Assembly (NCBI GenBank): GCA_947561585.1
Contig: CANNZV010001106.1
Location: 1 to 64,000 of the forward strand
Direction of reading: 5' to 3'
Source of the DNA: Caprella mutica
Taxonomy: Eukaryota > Arthropoda > Malacostraca > Amphipoda > Caprellidae
Length of the DNA: 64,000 bases
Shown here: piece after piece, positions 61,099 through 64,000 of the stretch
Layout of the letters: every line of letters starts with the position of its first letter
Numbering within the stretch: position 1 is the first letter of the stretch
Position numbers and translations under genes: made by a program
Notes under the pieces: model-generated
The model's input: only the letters and a program-made list of their open reading frames with translations
What the model was told of the DNA's origin: nothing
The model's database searches: none

Positions 61099-61827
61099 TC
61101 TGCTGGATATTCATTATATTGATTATATTTTACCATTTAAACTAAGTATGAAAACCTATTTCCTGATCGATAAAGAGTTTATTTATTGTATATATTAAGT
61201 TAAGTTTGGATAAACCATTAAAGGCTGTTCAGTTTAGGCAATATAATAGTGATATAAATCACACATAATCTATGGTCCCACAATAATTTCCACTCTGAGT
61301 ATGTAAACAATCACAGCATTTAATATAGATGTGTATCTATTATTATATTCTTATATAGATATTTTCGTAGTTACTGGAGGTAAGGACAATTTTATTCATA
61401 ATTATTACACCACAAATAATATATACAACACTTAAAAAAGATATGAGGCATAAATTGATACAATAATTAGTAATTAAAATACTGTTAGTCTATTCCGTAG
61501 ACTTTCGCTGTTGCAATTCTTGTTTATAATGGAAATTTCAATAGTACATCTATTATAATAAAAACAATCATAATTTAATATATATGATATATTTATTTCA
61601 TATACATTCTATCAGTTGATTGACGAACGTATGTTAGTGTGACGGACAGACAGACAGACAGACTGCTGCTTCTAATAACTTCCATAATTACAGGGAAAAT
61701 TGGGAAAAGGACTAATTCTTTAACAAATATACATATGACCGATATGACTAATTATAATTCTCAAAATAGTAGGTTAAAAAAATTGAGTATAACAAATAGG
61801 GATCTCTGTACTTTTACGGTCCGTGAA
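61099..61827. other. unassigned AT-rich DNA with a MITE B arm and a short GACA repeat
   Basis: 61268-61300 (TCTATGGTCCCACAATAATT then TCCACTCTGAG) matches a single right arm of MITE family B. 61641-61663 is a short GACA microsatellite of about five units. Confidence 0.5.
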
Positions 61828-62395
61828 AAGTTTGGAACGTAAAAGTAAATAATAAAAAGTTTGGAACGTAAAAGTAAATAATAAAAAGTTTGGAACGTAA
61901 AAGTAAATAATAAAAAGTTTGGAACGTAAAAGTAAATAATAAAAAGTTTGGAACGTAAAAGTAAATAATAAAAAGTTTGGACCGTAGAAGTAAATAATAA
62001 AAATTTCGGACCGTTAAAATAAATAATAAAAAGTTAGGACCGTAAAAAGTAAATAAAAAAAATTTTGGACCGTAAATGTAAATAAAAAAAAGTTCGGACC
62101 GTTAAAGTAAATAAAAAGAGTTCGGACCGTAGAACTAAATTATAAAAAGTTCGGACCGTAGAACTAAATAATAAAAAGTTCGGACCGTTAAAGTAAATAA
62201 AAAAAAGTTCGGACCGTTTAAGTAAATAATAAAAAGTTCGGACCGTATAAGTAAATAAAAAAAATTGGACCGTAAAATTTAATAAAAAAAGTTGGGACCG
62301 TAAAAGTAAATAAAAAATAGTTTGGACCGTAAAATTGAATGAAAAAAGTTCGGACCGTAAAAGAATATAAATAAAGATCGGACCGTAAAACTGTA
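61828..62395. repeat. 29-bp minisatellite, about 20 copies, with a decay gradient
   Basis: Unit AAAGTTTGGAACGTAAAAGT followed by AAATAATAA. The first five or six units (to about 61980) are almost identical; those further right diverge (TTCGGACCG, AGAACTAAAT, lengths 26-30 bp) until the pattern fades near 62395. Confidence 0.95.
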
Positions 62396-64000
62396 TTTAA
62401 AAATAATACAAAATTATAAAATTAGGTATAAATGTTAATAAAATAATTAAGTATATGAAAACAGGTGGTCCTACTCATACGTTGATGCACTTTCTGTTTA
62501 ACTAAATTACTAATTATTATTCACCTCATAATGTCAAGCTAATGTCATTTGCCAAATCAATGTCCAATCACGAACAGGCGCAAAAATTTCAATATTATTT
62601 ACCTTAAAAAAAGAATTCGGCTAATAATTGATAAATTGAAAAACACATGTGAAGGTAAATGTACTATAAAAAATTGAAAGAAAATCATTTGCAGCCTTGT
62701 CGACGATTCAATACTTTGGTAGAAATTCATCTTTTAAATTTAAAGACAATTTTTTCAGTTAAAAAAATAAAACTTCATTTTTATTACAGAAAACTTAAGT
62801 ATTGAACTTTAAAATTGCAAAATAAAGATTGCCAATCCAATGATACTAATTAATCTTTTTCAATAATAATATCAATAATACTGAAGAAATCGCTTGCCGA
62901 TAAATTCCCCCTTATCAAGATTTATTCTTAGAGATTTCCAAAGCACATAAGACTTTTCTGCCGTCATCATCAATTTTCTTTGCTTCAATCGAAAGAACTG
63001 CCAATATTTCCAGCGAGGGTCCTCCATGTTTCTATTCCTGCAGGATAATTAGGATCAATAATCATTTTCTCCATTCAGGTATAATAGAGAGAGATATAAA
63101 TAAAAGGGAATGAAACAATATGGGACGTTCTTTATTTTTTATGTGTGAACTATCCTTAATTTCCTTTAAGTGTACAAGTATTTAGCTGAGAGCAGAGGGT
63201 ACATTAGATAATTTCTTGAAGAATACTTTACCAGTTTTTGCGGTTTGGGTTGACAGTATGAAAATACTAGAAGATGGGATTTGGTCTTTTTTTATATTAT
63301 TTCAATCATTTTCTAAAAAGATGATTATGAACGGAATTTGTTGACCACTAAATGTCCATTAATCATTTTCTTATCACTATACCGTAATAATCAGCATTTT
63401 ACAAATTTCCTTACCATTTATGACTCCAATTAGATCATTATCATTTCTTAGTGCAACACACTGAAATGACCTTTTATTAATTCACAATAACATCAATATA
63501 TGATAACACTTCCTTTTCGTTCCCACAGCTGATTAATTTTTTATTATTTCTGGGTTATGTGATTGATTAGAGGATGATTTAGCTGCGATATATTGTAGAT
63601 CAATTCCTATCTCTTCCGTGATAATTAATAGTTTGCACAAAAACAATAGCATGTTCATACAAATAAAGAAATAGTTTTATTTTGTTTGGGAAAATATCTC
63701 AAATGATATGAATCAGAAGGTTACCATTGAGCTTTAATTATATCTTTCATATAGAATTAAAGGGCTAAGCAGTATAATTAAATAAATGAATAAAATAACT
63801 TTGATACTAAAAATTAATATAGCATAAAGATGTATAATACTAATATTGATTATTGTGCATTAAAATATTAATGGTTATATTTCTTTTGATAGCGGTTATA
63901 TTTGCTTTTAAATTGTACATTACCAACTATGTTGAAAAGAATATGAATAGTTTTGTGAAATGAATTGTTTATTAACAATCAGTTAGTATTCATAATATAG
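62396..64000. other. unassigned AT-rich DNA to the window end
   Basis: No gene or repeat recognised. 62890-63060 is a more balanced, complex stretch (possible conserved non-coding element). Confidence 0.5.

Overview
The window reads as AT-rich, gene-poor nuclear DNA from an animal, most likely an arthropod and probably an insect. The grounds are: no dense coding on either strand, dispersed inverted-repeat transposons, decayed fragments of mariner-type and piggyBac-type transposases and of a LINE reverse transcriptase, and about twenty unrelated minisatellite arrays. No bacterial or organellar layout is present. I find no intact protein-coding gene, tRNA or rRNA that I can defend. The window could be intergenic DNA or one or more long introns; the sequence alone does not decide.

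Layout. 1-909: 32-bp satellite running off the left edge. 2989-3202: near-perfect 214-bp palindromic MITE (family A). 6565-6798: piggyBac-like C-terminal zinc-finger remnant. 9694-10560: 50-bp array. 12478-12533: TATA/initiator-like promoter candidate. 14935-15207: mariner-like transposase remnant, followed by an 18-bp array. 16669-18582: 32-bp array of about 60 copies. 21216-23555: an 18-bp and a 12-bp array almost back to back. 24258-24933: TIR element C. 26519-27553: 14-bp array. 28216-31506: 31-bp array of about 105 copies. 33436-34580: MITE B, two direct duplicates and a LINE reverse-transcriptase fragment. 35309-35511: MITE E. 36187-36514: probable solo LTR. 37-52 kb: small arrays and further copies of A and B. 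52638-53001: 44-bp array beside a repeat that recurs inverted at 58.4 kb. 54965-55144: a 45-bp repeat with hairpin cores. 56021-57378: TIR element F. 57682-57878: MITE D. 60031-60265: pogo/Tigger-like MITE. 61828-62395: 29-bp array with a decay gradient.

By my addition the tandem arrays cover roughly 13 kb, about a fifth of the window. Their units share no obvious sequence, so the region seems prone to starting new arrays rather than spreading one satellite. The long open frames here come from arrays whose unit is a multiple of three bases, not from genes.

Nothing here works as a pathway or operon. The most unusual items are the palindromic MITE family A (four full or near-full palindromes and seven half copies, in two subfamilies), element F with its inward and outward copies of its own terminal motif, the 18-bp array that carries a let-7 seed-match octamer in most units, and the 45-bp repeat that keeps a short hairpin while the rest of the unit diverges. 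I did not find convincing evidence of a new enzymatic or defence system.
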